NCBI RefSeq assembly: GCF_000213175.1
Contig: NW_009799100.1
Span: forward strand, 4,281,099-4,345,098
Source: Neurospora tetrasperma FGSC 2508
Taxonomy: Eukaryota > Ascomycota > Sordariomycetes > Sordariales > Sordariaceae
Direction of reading: 5' to 3'
Length of the DNA: 64,000 nt
Both the position numbers and the translations under genes were made by a program. The number at the start of each line of letters is the position of its first letter. Position 1 is the first letter of the stretch. The notes beneath the pieces are model-generated. The model was given only the letters and a program-made list of their open reading frames with translations. It searched no databases and had not been told where the DNA came from. This document shows positions 48,660-60,200 of the stretch, piece by piece.

Positions 48660-49727
48660 TCCCTTGGAACAGGGGAGTTCCCCACCTTCCCCCGTGTTGC
48701 CACTGCACCTTCAGCCTTACAAAAGAAAGGCCATGCATCCTTGATGGTTCTCGGACGGACTTTCCGAGACCGGACGTTGCATCGACGGAGTTCAATCCGG
48801 AGCCCGGGATCCCACTTATTTATGGACGAGCCGCATCGCATCGAATCGAACCGACACGTTCTTCCCCCACACCAACCTGCTTTACCTCTGATACCATACA
48901 GGGGACTTGAAGACTGCCACGGCAAACCTGCATATTAAACAGCATTTCGTAACGGCTGTTTGGGATCCCTGCATCTACGAACAACGATAGAACGACCTTC
49001 GAATCCAGGTACTACTATCCTTGCGGGAATCACCAGAGACTTGTAGTAGGTTGAACCTGTGGACTAAGTGGGCTGTGCATGATGAACAAAGATCGTGATC
49101 TTGTGTTGGTGGCCTAAGTAGCAAGCTACACCAGGCCTCTCTATAGGAACTGAAACTGACTCGTGTTTCAGGTCCCCCTCGTGTCTTCCGTAGAGAAGTC
49201 GCTGTCAACGTGGTGATGGACTTCGAAGCCGGATAGTGTACCCGTTCCCAAGTCACTCGACAGTTACAACGGCATGTTCCTTTCAAGTCACGGCTCCTTA
49301 ACACCAGCAGCATCATCGGCCAACAGTCAAAGCGCAAAATCCACTCGAAAGCAGTGGCAGTGACAGTAACGGGGAACCACTGACAAAGAAAAGGAAACTC
49401 GGAAAGGATCCGCGAAAAGATCCGCCTTCCCCGGTAAGAAAGCCATAAACCCCAAAAACACCCACACAAAGAAGATTGTCACCAGCCCGCTAGCCACTCA
49501 ATGATGTTGCCATCATGCCACAAAGAACACACCACTACACAGCCGTGCTGTCCTCATGGGCCCTTTCCCCAAAGCCTCTAATTTTGAATGATGCCGCCAG
49601 ACTGACACAAGTATAAGTGATCTCACATCCCCACCCAATCCCATGCCTCCAGTTATACGTAACAACTCCCTCGACACCACGCGTCTACAGATTTCACATC
49701 GTCTTCGAAAACAACACAATCAGAAAA
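48660..49727. other. Intergenic region
   Basis: About 1.07 kb between element B and the small Ser-rich gene. A 164-codon minus-strand frame (48975-49469) has no motif. No gene supported. Confidence 0.5.
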
Positions 49728-50108
49728 ATGCCACACCCCCACAAAGCCCCCGAGTTCTCTTTCTACGTCACCAGCCCCGACAGATCTAACCCCAGCTCTT
49801 CCAACTCTTCCAACTCCTCCAACTCTCGTTCCAAATCTGCCAACCTTAACTCTGGTTGCAGTACAAGTTCCAACCCACACTCCAGCTCCTCAATGGCAGC
49901 CTCTTGGCGTTCCAACGCTTCCGAGCTCCGGGACATCACTCGCGACTTCACTGCCGCGCGGGCGACTTCGACCGACGCCAAGACCAAGAGTTACACGGAG
50001 AAAGAAGCCATTAGGTTTGAGGCGATGGCGAGAAATGCCGAGCTTATGGCTAGTATGGCCACGACGGCTTCGGCTGCTAAGGAGAGGAGTGGAGCTAAGA
50101 AGGCATGA
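49728..50108 (+). CDS. Small Ser/Asn-rich hypothetical protein (126 aa)
   Basis: A 126-codon frame from the ATG in context aaaaATGcc. The frame opens further upstream (49617), but the peptide there looks like leader sequence, so the inner ATG is preferred. The N-terminal third (FSFYVTSPDRSNP) is followed by a Ser/Asn run (about 24-56). A helical Ala/Glu/Met-rich C-terminus follows (RDITRDFTAARATS, EKEAIRFEAMARNAELMASM). No domain is recognised. Such short proteins are common in this group. The regular amphipathic C-terminal half is the main reason to accept it. Convergent with the SYG-rich gene. Confidence 0.5.
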   Translation: MPHPHKAPEFSFYVTSPDRSNPSSSNSSNSSNSRSKSANLNSGCSTSSNPHSSSSMAASWRSNASELRDITRDFTAARATSTDAKTKSYTEKEAIRFEAMARNAELMASMATTASAAKERSGAKKA

Positions 50109-50396
50109 TGGACGGATAGCTCCGGGAAATAAACTAGAGAACGAGGAACGAGTACAAGAGCTAAATTCAATTCGACATCGCAAACAATGTTCATCAAGAG
50201 AGAGAGAAACTTCAGGGACGTGAGAGAAACTAAGGGACTTATCTTGTCTCCTTTCCGGTAGGTATTAGAAATGTCGTAAACTCGTGACGATACTCAAGTA
50301 TCTAATTTCCACTCTCTGCCATCAAAGAGTATTAACCCAATCACCATAAACAAACCATGCCTTTTTCCTTTGCTTGGACATCAAGACCTAATCGGT

Positions 50397-51188
50397 TTAG
50401 AAAAGACCAAACTTCTTCTCGTTGCCCGAGTTATTGTCATCCTTGCTCTTGATAGGGAACTCATTGCCAGTAGAGCTCTTGTAGCCATCGCGGATGGTCT
50501 GGGCAATCATCTTGTCCTTAGCCTGCTCGACGGCGCTCTCGTTGTTTTGAGGGCCCTGGCCGAGGAACTTTTCCTGGACAAAGTCGATGCCTGTTGTGAA
50601 AAGAGATATTTGGTTAGGGTATTGTTCCACGATAGGGATCAGTGAAAAAATGTGAGTTGACTTACCCTTGTCCAGGAGATCCTCGTTCTTCTCACCCTTG
50701 GCACCACCACCGGCCATGTTGTTGAAGGCGTTCATAAAACCGCCTTTGGATTCGTTGTTGGAGGACTGCTGCTGGTTGTCGTTGTCGTTCTTGTTCTGGG
50801 AGCCGCCCATGAAACCAGTAAGCTTGCCAACGAAACCGCCGTCACCAGAAGAGTTGTTCTGCTTGTTGTCAGAGCCGTAGCTGTTGTTGTTGTTGTTGTT
50901 GCTAGAGCCATAGCCGCTGTGCTTATTCTCGGAGCCATAGGTGTTGCTGGAGCCGTAGCGGGAAGGCTCGTCACCATCGGCGTTGCCCTTGTAGCCGGCG
51001 TCATTCTTATAGCTCTGGTTGTTGGAGCCATAGTTGGAAGAACCGTACTCGTTGTCACGGTCCTCAGAGCCGTAGTTGGAGGAGCCCTGGCCATACCCGC
51101 CCCGTCTCTCATTCTCGCGCTCGGAGCCGAACTCACCACGCTGGGAGCCGAACTCGCTGTCACGCTCGCCAAAGTTGTTGTAGGACAT
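50397..51188 (-). CDS. SYG/Asn-rich stress-type protein (Ddr48/CipC-like)
   Basis: Two exons: 51188-50666 and 50590-50397, intron 75 nt (GTAAGT, CTAAC branch, ACAG), giving 238 aa. The N-terminal 115 residues are built from loose repeats of the type S-N-x-Y-G-S (SSNYGS, SSNTYGS, SYGSDNK) with Asn runs. Then come Gly-rich segments with helical turns (FVGKLTGFMGGS, GGFMNAFNNMAGG). The conserved-looking C-terminus is LLDKGIDFVQEKFLGQGPQNNESAVEQAKDKMIAQTIR in pieces, then a Lys/Asn tail. No signal peptide. The repeat style recalls yeast Ddr48 stress proteins and the C-terminus recalls a fungal stress-response family. Assignment is by pattern only. Very hydrophilic composition suggests an intrinsically disordered, hydrophilin-like protein. 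The intron is in frame and stop-free, so an unspliced reading also looks open. Confidence 0.75.
   Translation of the reverse strand: MSYNNFGERDSEFGSQRGEFGSERENERRGGYGQGSSNYGSEDRDNEYGSSNYGSNNQSYKNDAGYKGNADGDEPSRYGSSNTYGSENKHSGYGSSNNNNNNSYGSDNKQNNSSGDGGFVGKLTGFMGGSQNKNDNDNQQQSSNNESKGGFMNAFNNMAGGGAKGEKNEDLLDKGKSTHIFSLIPIVEQYPNQISLFTTGIDFVQEKFLGQGPQNNESAVEQAKDKMIAQTIRDGYKSSTGNEFPIKSKDDNNSGNEKKFGLF
50591..50665 (-). other. In-frame intron of the SYG-rich gene
   Basis: A 75-nt intron with GTAAGT donor, CCCTAACC branch and ACAACAG acceptor. It has no stop in frame, so retention adds 25 residues between DKG and IDFVQEKF. Confidence 0.85.
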
Positions 51189-52707
51189 CTTTGCTGATTT
51201 GGATTAAGAAGAGAAAAAATGATGGAAGGGATGATGTGATTGAGGTTGATGAGGGGACTTGGAAGATGGCGGGGACCTAGAAACAGAAGGGCTGCTGGAA
51301 GATGTACAGATGCTTATATAGTGTTTGATAGTATGTGATACTAGAGGAGGATAGTCTGTAATCTACTAGGACGAGGGGGGGGTGGAGATGACGAGATGAG
51401 TCCGATGAATCGCGGAGGGGATTTGTCTCCAGTTCTCAGCTGAGCTGGGGTCGACCACTTAGGTAGGTGCTGTGCAACCAGCGTACGAGAAGCCAAGGCA
51501 AGACCATGTCAGACATCATACCTCTATGTCTTCGTGAATGAGGACTCCGACTGACGTCTTGATCTTCGGACTGCAGGTAATACACTACGTACTAACCTGG
51601 AACTTGAAGATACTAGTGCAAGTGGGGGGAACGGGGTCGACGGGCAAGCTGGACCCAGGCTCCGAGGGCCAGAACCACCTAGGTAAATTCTGGTCGTAGT
51701 TTGTGGCGGTGCTTCCCCTCGGCTCATTTTGACGCACCTTCCCCGCCCATCTTTGATGTTGGCGATGATGAGGTTGTTTTGTAGCTTTCCTTCCAGTCCT
51801 GCGGGAACCATGGTTCGATCCGTCTGGAAGTTAGGTTGTATTGTGATTGAATTGCGAGCAGAAGCTTTACCTCCCTGTCAGGTACCGGACACGGACCAGT
51901 ACTTACAAGCAAAGCTTCTTGACTCTGTACTGTGTATGGCCACACTCGGTCGAGTGCCAGAGATCGGCAGTGACGTGACGGTTCAACTTGTTACCCATCT
52001 CACCATAGTAAACTCAAATGGAAAAATCTCCATGACCTCGCCCTCCATACACATCTCTGTTCCTTGATGGTGATTAGCAATATCGTCAATCAGAACAATC
52101 CAGACATTACCGGATCACTCCCGTAGACTCCCGGGTGATAATCTAGATCCCCATCAATGAGAGACCGACAAGGTACATGTCAAAGTCAAGAGACTGATTG
52201 AGACAGAGGAATGCCAGTCAGGGACTCTGTAGGCCTGAATCCAGGAGATCATGAATCACGACTCCTTTTTGCCTGCCTTCATTAATGCTAGAAAACCCCA
52301 CAAAGGAGGATGATATGATCTCAGCTGGATGAGGGTCCATCGCAGGAACGCATGATGCAGACACCACGCCTCCAAGAGGGTCTGGAGGGGTTGCGTGGGT
52401 ACATATGTAGCATGTATACCTCTAGCGTGGGTTGAGGAACAAAAATGGAAGTGGAAGTTTGTGAGAAGCTTTGGTGATTCGTGAGGAAAGGCAGCAGCAG
52501 GGGGGAGGGGACATCAATTCAGGGCCCTGTACTTAGCTCTGATCCTCCCTCCGTTGCAGTGAAGGAAGTCCAGTCCCAGGTGGTGAAGGTCTCGGCTCCA
52601 TTCCCTTGCGGGGGGCCGGGAGCCTAAGCGGCGGATGGAATGCCGACACCGGGCGTGCACCCGCGAGCCATGGCAGACCAGAGGGTTCCATGTACCTTCT
52701 TCCATTG
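51189..52707. other. Intergenic region left of MITE A
   Basis: About 1.5 kb: promoter side of the SYG-rich gene, then sequence without a supported gene. Frames of 95-115 codons (51524-51811, 51729-52067, part of 52635-52982) show no motif. Confidence 0.5.
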
Positions 52708-52709
52708 TA

Positions 52710-53038
52710 CCGTATAATTTCAGGGCGATCGTTTTTAGGGTAACTTTCAGGGAAACCAGGCATAAACTGTACCTAAAGCATACCGCAACAATCATGTCTG
52801 CCAGAAATTGTACACAAGACGGAGATTTTAAATATCTCCACCCTCCAGCGCCAACGAAAGAATACGTAGGAAAAGGCAGAGAAAAAAGAGAAATCGAATT
52901 TACAGTACCTCAGGGTAGCAATATGTCTCCTCCACTATTTTTTTGCGAGCATAAAGTGCACAATATTTGGGCAGTATGCTGACAGAATTATGCCTGGTTT
53001 CCAGGAAACCTAAAATCGAACGCCCCGAAATTATACAG
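52710..53038. mobile_element. MITE-like inverted-repeat element A (329 bp, TA duplication)
   Basis: The left end CCGTATAATTTCAGGGCG... (from 52710) and the reverse complement of the right end CTGTATAATTTCGGGGCG... (to 53038) match over about 52-56 bp, ending inward at GGAAACCAGGCATAA on both arms, with a few substitutions and one 4-nt gap. The element is bounded on both sides by TA (52708-52709 and 53039-53040), the target of Tc1/mariner-type transposases. The interior has no transposase; its only frame is short and featureless. It therefore looks like a non-autonomous Tc1/mariner-type miniature element. The arms differ at several sites, so it is not fresh. It lies between the SYG-rich gene and the Dap1 gene. 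Confidence 0.85.
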
Positions 53039-53279
53039 TAGAGGTAGTGTAGGTCATTGGAACTGCCGTTCAATGGGCAGAGGCCTCAGAGGTAGCCCCA
53101 CCCTCGGCTGACCCGTCACTGCCGCCCCCCGGCGCCAGCAGCAACTTCAGTTGCATCCATCATCACAGCTCACAGTGACAGTGGCATTGTTGGGGAGAAC
53201 ACATCGCCTGCTCATTGTTCGTTGACGATAACACCAGCCATAGCCTGAAGCAACATCGCAAACCACCAATCTCACAGCC

Positions 53280-53882
53280 ATGGACTACGTCGAGAACAGA
53301 ATGGCCCAAGAAGCCGCCAAGCAAACCGGCAATGCCGAGTAAGAGTTTCCCCATCACAATCGCTTCTACTGCTTTAACGTTTCTGATGGCGCTAATTGAC
53401 ATAACCCTCCCGCGCGCAGGTCCTTTGTCACCCCCCTCAACCTCGTCCTCCTCGGCATGCTTCTCTACACAGCATACAGCTGGCTGAGGCCACATACCCC
53501 GGCCACCATTCCCAAGGAAGAGCCCGCCGTCGTGTTCAAAACCTTCACCCCGAGGACGCTGCTGCCGTACAACGGCGAGAAAGACATGCCCGTTTACCTG
53601 GCCGTGCGTGGTCGTGTCTTCGATGTCACTCGCGGCCGCAACTTCTATGGACCCGGTGGTCCCTACGCTAACTTTGCCGGTCGCGATGCCTCCCGCGGTC
53701 TCGCCTGCGGTAGCTTTGACGAGGAGATGCTTACCAAGGACCTTGACGGCCCGCTCGACACTCTGAGCGATCTCGACAAGGATCAACTGGAAGCGCTCCA
53801 GGGCTGGGAGGAAAGGTTTCTTGAGAAGTACCTTGTTGTTGGCAAGCTGGTGGCTGTTGGCGATGAGGACAAGGCCGAATAG
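53280..53882 (+). CDS. dap1: Dap1/MAPR haem-binding membrane protein (cytochrome b5-like)
   Basis: Two exons: 53280-53338 and 53420-53882, intron 81 nt (phase 2), giving 173 aa. An N-terminal membrane segment lies at about 25-43 (LNLVLLGMLLYTAYSWL). The cytochrome b5-like MAPR domain runs from about 62: FTPRTLLPYNGEKDMPVYLAVRGRVFDVT in pieces, then the signature FYGPGGPYANFAGRDASRGLA. Acidic residues and the end WEERFLEKYLVVGKLV follow. The family (PGRMC1, yeast Dap1) binds haem through Tyr rather than the His pair of cytochrome b5, and it supports sterol-synthesis P450s in the ER. The start is the first ATG; another Met occurs eight codons on. Clear family match. Confidence 0.95.
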
Positions 53883-54535
53883 ACTGCTCGAGCGTGCGAG
53901 CGTGACGAGAAATGAAAACAACCACAGGACGGAATGGACAGCATGGGCAAAAGTGTTCACCGCGGGGTACGGATCGCTCCGGTATTCCAGAGTATCACTC
54001 TATAACATGTTGGACGATATGCCCACAGGATACTCTCGAAGACAGAGGCGCATGATTCGGTACTTGATATAATGGCGAGTGTTGGTTACTTAAGAATGGC
54101 GTACCAACAACCGATTCAAAGGGTGGCATGGGAGCCAATGACCTTGAACAATCTCAAGTCTGGCATATTCGGTAAATACGCTTTGGGGTCATGAAGGATG
54201 CGAGTATTTCTTGCGCTTGAATATTCTTATTATCGACTGTTCCAGAACTTTGGTTTCTCAAACCACAGTCAACTGCCGAGTTACTCAAGCTACTATTTGA
54301 GATGTTATCCCGTTTTCACTGCGTTCCTGCCCCCATTTGCGCTCCTGACCCATTTCTTCAATAGTATGGACACCGCATATCCCTTGGGGAAATGCGATCT
54401 CTCTCCGCCCTATTCTTGGCCGAGACGGCCAGCACCCTCGCGGACACCGAGCACAAACCCTTCGTGCAGAAGAGGAACTTCGAACATCGACCCCATTGTC
54501 TCGTCCACCAAGTACACCTCACACATGCACTCCTT
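53883..54535. other. Convergent intergenic region
   Basis: About 0.65 kb between the Dap1 gene and the convergent DUF4291 gene, presumably both 3' UTRs. No gene seen. Confidence 0.5.
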
Positions 54536-55303
54536 CTACGGGTCCGACGCCATCACCAACCCATCATGATACATCCCTAATCGACTTCTCAACTCGACTG
54601 GCACCTCAAACTCAGTCTCCTTTGGGATCAGCCCTAATTCAGCCAATTCCTCATCATTCACATCTGGCCTCTCATCAAGTATTTTCTTCAACGTTCTCGC
54701 TTTGTCTGTAACATCCTCAATGTTCACAATCATATCCTGCGCCCACTCTCTGATCAACCCAGCTGGTATCCCAATCTGAATACTGCGATAGTTCAAACTA
54801 TGCAGCCGCACCGTCCGCTCGGGATCCCATTGGATTTTGACGTCAAGCGACTGTAACCTGTCTTTCCTCTTGCTTTCCCTGGTACTTTCTTTGGGCGCTG
54901 CTTCCTCTCCTCTCTCCCCGCTTGTTCGTCCTTGAGCATCACTTGTTATTCCCTGCCCCTGCTGTGGCCCGGGACGAGGAGGAGCAGTACCATGAGTCAA
55001 GACTCCCCTTCCCAACAACCCCAGAAAATCCTCCCGCTTCATCTTGATAGCCAATATGCGCTCCTGTCCAGGATCTTTGTAAGAATATCCGGAGCGGTAG
55101 AGCATCCAGGCCCAGCTGGGCTTGATCCAGGTCATACGGGTGGTGCGAAACTCGGGGCTTGCATCGAGTCTTTGATGAATGACGGCGGCTGTGGCGATGG
55201 TGGATGGGTAGGCTTGGTAGACCGTGATTGTTGTGCCATCATCCTCCTGGAGGGCGCGGATTTGTCTGGAGGGAGGCTTGGGGGGCAGATTCGAGAATTT
55301 CAT
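54536..55303 (-). CDS. DUF4291 family protein
   Basis: An intronless frame. The first true ATG is at 55303, giving 255 aa. The open frame goes 19 codons further upstream but only through a GTG. Family blocks are clear: RQIRALQEDDGTTITVYQAY, IATAAVIHQRL, RMTWIKPSWAWMLYRSGYSYKDPGQERILAIKMKREDF in pieces (residues about 56-94), then WDPERTVRLHSLNYRSIQIGI and WAQDMIVNIEDVTDKAR. A Pro/Gly/Ser/Lys-rich insert of about 45 residues sits in the middle. The family is found in bacteria and fungi; its biochemical role is unknown to me. No signal peptide or membrane segment. Confidence 0.9.
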   Translation of the reverse strand: MKFSNLPPKPPSRQIRALQEDDGTTITVYQAYPSTIATAAVIHQRLDASPEFRTTRMTWIKPSWAWMLYRSGYSYKDPGQERILAIKMKREDFLGLLGRGVLTHGTAPPRPGPQQGQGITSDAQGRTSGERGEEAAPKESTRESKRKDRLQSLDVKIQWDPERTVRLHSLNYRSIQIGIPAGLIREWAQDMIVNIEDVTDKARTLKKILDERPDVNDEELAELGLIPKETEFEVPVELRSRLGMYHDGLVMASDP

Positions 55304-57293
55304 TCTGGGTGGTGTGTTTCCAAGTGAAGACCCAACTCCAAGACGGTGGTAATTTGTCACTTGTAAAAGAAGTATAGTATCTGATATTAAATCTCAATAG
55401 CGCTTGGTGAAAGGTTAGTCTTTGTCATGCAAACCATAATCATAATCGCGACCCCTGAACGACGAAATTTGCCGTTGTCTTGAGCTATTTCTTGGCATCA
55501 ATCTGTTCAGTTACTGTTGCTCCCATTCACCCGTTCTGTGTTTGTTCATTGTACCCTTGAGTTTCGTGTATACCACCTTATCACAACTTGGAGCGGGCTT
55601 ATTGACTGATCTATCTATTGCCATGTTTCCTCGTCCCTGTAGGTAGGAGTCCGAGTCCCGCATTACGGTGGTGATTTGGAACTGTTAGAGCTCGATGAAC
55701 TCTGCCACGCCACAGGTTAGTAATAACTGAATCGCTTGTCCTCCCCAAGGCCGAGCAAATTTGAGGCTTTCTGGATCATCGACAACAGACAGCTCGCTTG
55801 CTCGCACCTGAGTACATCCGAAGGCATTGTCCGATAATAGGCAGAAGCAGACGGATGAACTCAAGTTGTGGAGGAGAACTAACTAGTAACGTAGAAGGAG
55901 GCTGGCACCAGCCACATTCAAACTATATGCACCGCCACACGATCTGAGGACGATCTTCCCCAGACTTTACCGGGGTTTCTCCCATCTTTCTTTGCTTGAG
56001 AAGTCGAGACCATCGAACCCCCAAGTCTGTCCTTCCCCAGCCCCGCTCGAAGAACAAGGCAAGTCCCCGAATTCGACCCATGCGACTCAAACCCCGTTCA
56101 GCCGTTGCGAAACGCTACCGGCCGAAGTGCAAGTGCATCGCATGGGGAATCGCATGGGCATCTACAAGTAGCCAGGGCATTCCGCCCACCTCCAAAGGCC
56201 TGGCAGCGCAAGCGACAGTGCAAGCGCGAGTTTGAAACCCCGGAATGATGAACATGAGGTCATCCACCCGATCACTACCATCTCCCAGCCAATCGGCGCA
56301 ATCACCACATCCGGTTCCTGGCTCAACGTTGACAGGACAGGTTGACGGCCCGTCCAGGACGGTATCACCAATCCGGCAGCTCGACATCGGATTTCCAAGT
56401 TTTGTTCCAGTATCCGTTGTTGGGACACTGAACCATCGAATAGGCTTTTCTGGATGCAAATTCGAACGTCAAGGTCATGCTTGGATCGAGATGGGCACCA
56501 ATACCACTTCTCATATGCCGCCAAATGCAGGAATTGTGCAGCTAGAATGCACTCTTTTTAGTGGCCTTCCGTTCTTCTGGTCCCTTTGGGCCATAGTTAG
56601 TACCTAGCCTCTACCTACCTGGCCTTGCCCACGGCGAGGCTATGATGTTCCCTCAATGCGTCCACAACCTGGAACCTGAACCTTCTAGATGACCAAGGTC
56701 TCAAGGGCGGGATTCGAATGAAAGCGAAGATAATTTCGGCATCAAGTTAAGCATCTTGACCGCTAAACGTCTTTTCCCCCTATTTTCTCCACTGCGGGTT
56801 TGTTTGTTCTCAAGGTTCATCGCCTCTCCTCGAGACTTAAAGGTACAACAACATCACTACCACCACCACCAAGACGACACTTCTCTGTCTTCAGATCTGC
56901 AAGTCCTCCTCCAGTATTCCGTTCATTGCACACGGTGCGCATATCATCGATTTTTCACCAAATCAGAATTCGATCGTGACTTCATTTGCCTGCGGTAGCC
57001 ACACCCAAACCACCCCTCTTCCCCAGTGTTGCATGTGGCGACCTCGTCTCCTTGTCTATCCGGGCGAAAACTTCCAAGTCTTCATACTGTCGTCGACGGT
57101 TGGTAATTCATGACTCCAGATACTGTGGTTGGCGTACCTGCGTATCGTTGTTACCATGTCATTCGTGAAACTATCAAAATGCCCCTCGAACCCCGAGACG
57201 CCTTCCTTTCACCATGTTCGCCCCAGGTTCCCCCACAATCACACTCATGGTCGAAACCGTGAAGGCTCCGACAGACATCCTTCACTTTCTCTG
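55304..57293. other. Long intergenic region before the kelch gene
   Basis: About 2 kb. It should contain the DUF4291 promoter and the promoter and leader of the kelch gene. A weak tRNA-like match lies near 56709-56768 (minus strand). Frames seen are short and unsupported. The coding frame of the kelch gene stays open upstream of its chosen ATG, to 57129. Confidence 0.5.
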
Positions 57294-60200
57294 ATGACAG
57301 GGAAAATCAAGAAGGGCAGGAAGTCAGTATTCAAAGAATTGGACATAGACTCCGATCAACCTTTCCACCACTACCCGGGCGAAAGAGAGTTTGGCGAGAT
57401 CACCGGACTTCGTATAGACGACGAGAGTGACGACGGCACCAGTTACAGGCAATCTGGGTCCATGAAGTCGCCAACCACACCAACATCGCCCTCGTCTGGA
57501 AGACCTTGGTATTCGAAGCTTACTCCGGGAAGAAGACCACGCATCAGCTCGACTGCCAGTGCGCCACCTCCTGGCATGTCGAGCTTTACCAGACTTGCAA
57601 CGCTTGCCTTGTTCATTGCCGTGGTCATACCGGGCTTCAGTTATTACAACGGCCGTGAAAAGGTGTCACTCAGTGGGGCTGATGCTGGAGTGATACGAGA
57701 AGTGGTACAGCCAAGCGGCCCTATCCTTGAAACAAGAACAGATAGCTCAACCGATTATTGCGCGAGATGGGCAGGACAGAGTGAGTGATTTGTGCCCCTG
57801 ACATATTTGAGAAGCTACTGACATGTGCACGTACAAGGCGCCTCGGTCAATGGGACATTGTACCTCTATGGTGGTCAGTCCAAAACATCACCAGACCAGA
57901 CTACAGATACCTGGAGTAAGCCATGATCCCTCAGTGTCTTCCAGCTACCACAAACGTCTCTAATGGCGTGCTAGATAACGACTTTTACGTTCTGGATCTC
58001 ACAAAGTCATGGGATACCGGTTCACCACGGCTGCGGGGACTACCCAGGCCTTCAGGGCCTCCTGCTGTGTCCTTGGGATACCTCTGGAATGACTACAACA
58101 ATCTTTACCTGTACGGCGGTGAATTCGCCGATAACCCCTATGTCGAGCCTACCGAGGAGTCAGTTTGGAAGTACGACATCAAGAACCAACAGTGGACAGA
58201 GTACAAGCAACCAAAAACTTCTGCCGGCAAGTACTCAACTCAGGGCGACCTGCTTGTCCAGAGGTCAGCTGAGGGTTCCGGGATCTCGGTGCCTGAACTG
58301 GGACTAAGCTGGTATTTTGGTGGCCATCTCGACCTCGCAACAACGCCTGGATGGTCGAATCAGATTTCTCGGGTTTATTTGAAGAGCCTCCTCGAGTTTA
58401 CACATCCAGGATATAACAACGAGGCAGTTTACGGGTTAGAGGACAGGGGAGCAGGCGAATGGGGCGCCTTTAGGAATATCACCGAAGGCGGTCTCCAAAC
58501 AAATCAAGCTTTCCACGAACGCGCAGATGGTGCATTGGTATATGTGCCAGGCTGGGGTGAAAAGGGTATCCTTATCGGCCTAGCGGGTGGTACAGCTGAT
58601 GAGTTTTCCGACAACCTCGAGGTTTTGGATGTCTATGATATCGCCAGCTCGGAATGGTACCACCAGAGGACCAGCGGAGATGCGCCATCAGTACGGGTTA
58701 ATCTCTGTGCCGTTATTGCTTCAGCACAGGATTTCTCAAGTTTTCAAATCTATGTGTTCGGCGGTCAGAATCTTCAGCCAGCTGTAAGTGCTCCATCAGT
58801 GTTCATGCCTTAGTCGAGACTGTCCGGTACCAACACCCAACAGAAAGGTCAAACGCAATACTCAGACATGTACATTCTTTCCATCCCATCTTTCACCTGG
58901 ATGAAAGTGTCGGACGACAACGACGATGAACACAAACCTTCGGCCCGCGCCGGCCACGCCTGCCACCTCCGTGATGGCCAGATGATCGTTGTCGGCGGCT
59001 ACACCGGCGGCAACACATGCGACTCTCCCGGCATCTACGTCTTCAACGCCACCTCCCTCACATGGCAATCCTCATTCAAAGCTCTCAACCACGACCCCGA
59101 CCTCCACCCGGAAAACTCCGTCCTGGGGAACTCCTTCGGCTACCAAGTCCCTGCGCCCGTCGCCAGCATCATCGGCGGCTCCGGCTCCGGCGGCGCCACA
59201 GCCACCCAACCCGCCGCGGGCTCCGCCACTGCCGGGCCCTTCGCAACCGGCAAGTCGCCGGTCTTAACCGTCACCACCACTGCATGGGGTCCAGGAGCCA
59301 CCACCACAGCCACACCTGGAGACCCGAGCGATCCCAACACTGAAACAACAGGCAAGGATCGCAAGGCGGGGCTCATCGCTGCGGGCGTCATCGCCGGCCT
59401 CTTGGGTCTTCTCGCCATCTACCTCGGGTACTGCGCCTGGCTGTATCGCCGCCAGGTACGCGCCTACAAGAGCTATTTGGCCGTGCTCAATAGGTACTCC
59501 ACCCCTAATCACCCGGGAGCCTCGACCGCCTCCGGTCTAGCGGCCTTTTTCGGGTTCGGCAGCGTCGGAAGAAAGACTAGCAAGCAGAGCCGCAAGTCTG
59601 CTGTTACCGACCCCCTTAACTCCAACGGAGCAGCAGCCAGCAACAGACCAATTTCCTTGAACAGCTCCATCTCCTACTCCTCCAATAATCACGGCTACGG
59701 CGGTATCCCCTCCATGGAACCCAAGATGCTCTTTGAAAACGGCGGCGGCGGTGGCGGCGGCGGAGGTGACCCGCAAAGCCACGAATCTGGGTACGGAAGC
59801 AGTCGCACTTCGCACACTGCTTCTCGTGGCGCTGGTAGCAACTTACCCCGTCCATCCCTAGGCTCGTCAACGCACGCTCAATACCCGCCTATGCCACCTG
59901 TATCTATGCTAGCAGCATCAAGTAGTGGTGGTGGTGGTGGTCTGATTTCATCGTTCGGAACCCCTGGTTCTTCACCGTGGACTGAAGTCTCCTTGTCCGG
60001 GCTGGGTTCTGGCACGGGAACCACGCCTGCTACTTTAAGTAGTGATCCAAGTCCTGTCCCTGGGAAGGTTATCAATGCTCACGAAGAAGATCTTGCGGGT
60101 GACGGAGGGGAGTTCTACGATGAAGGAAGGGGTAGTGTATCCTCGACGGAGAGGCTATTGGAGGGCGTGGAGCCGAGTTTCTTTAGTGTGGTGATGAGAC

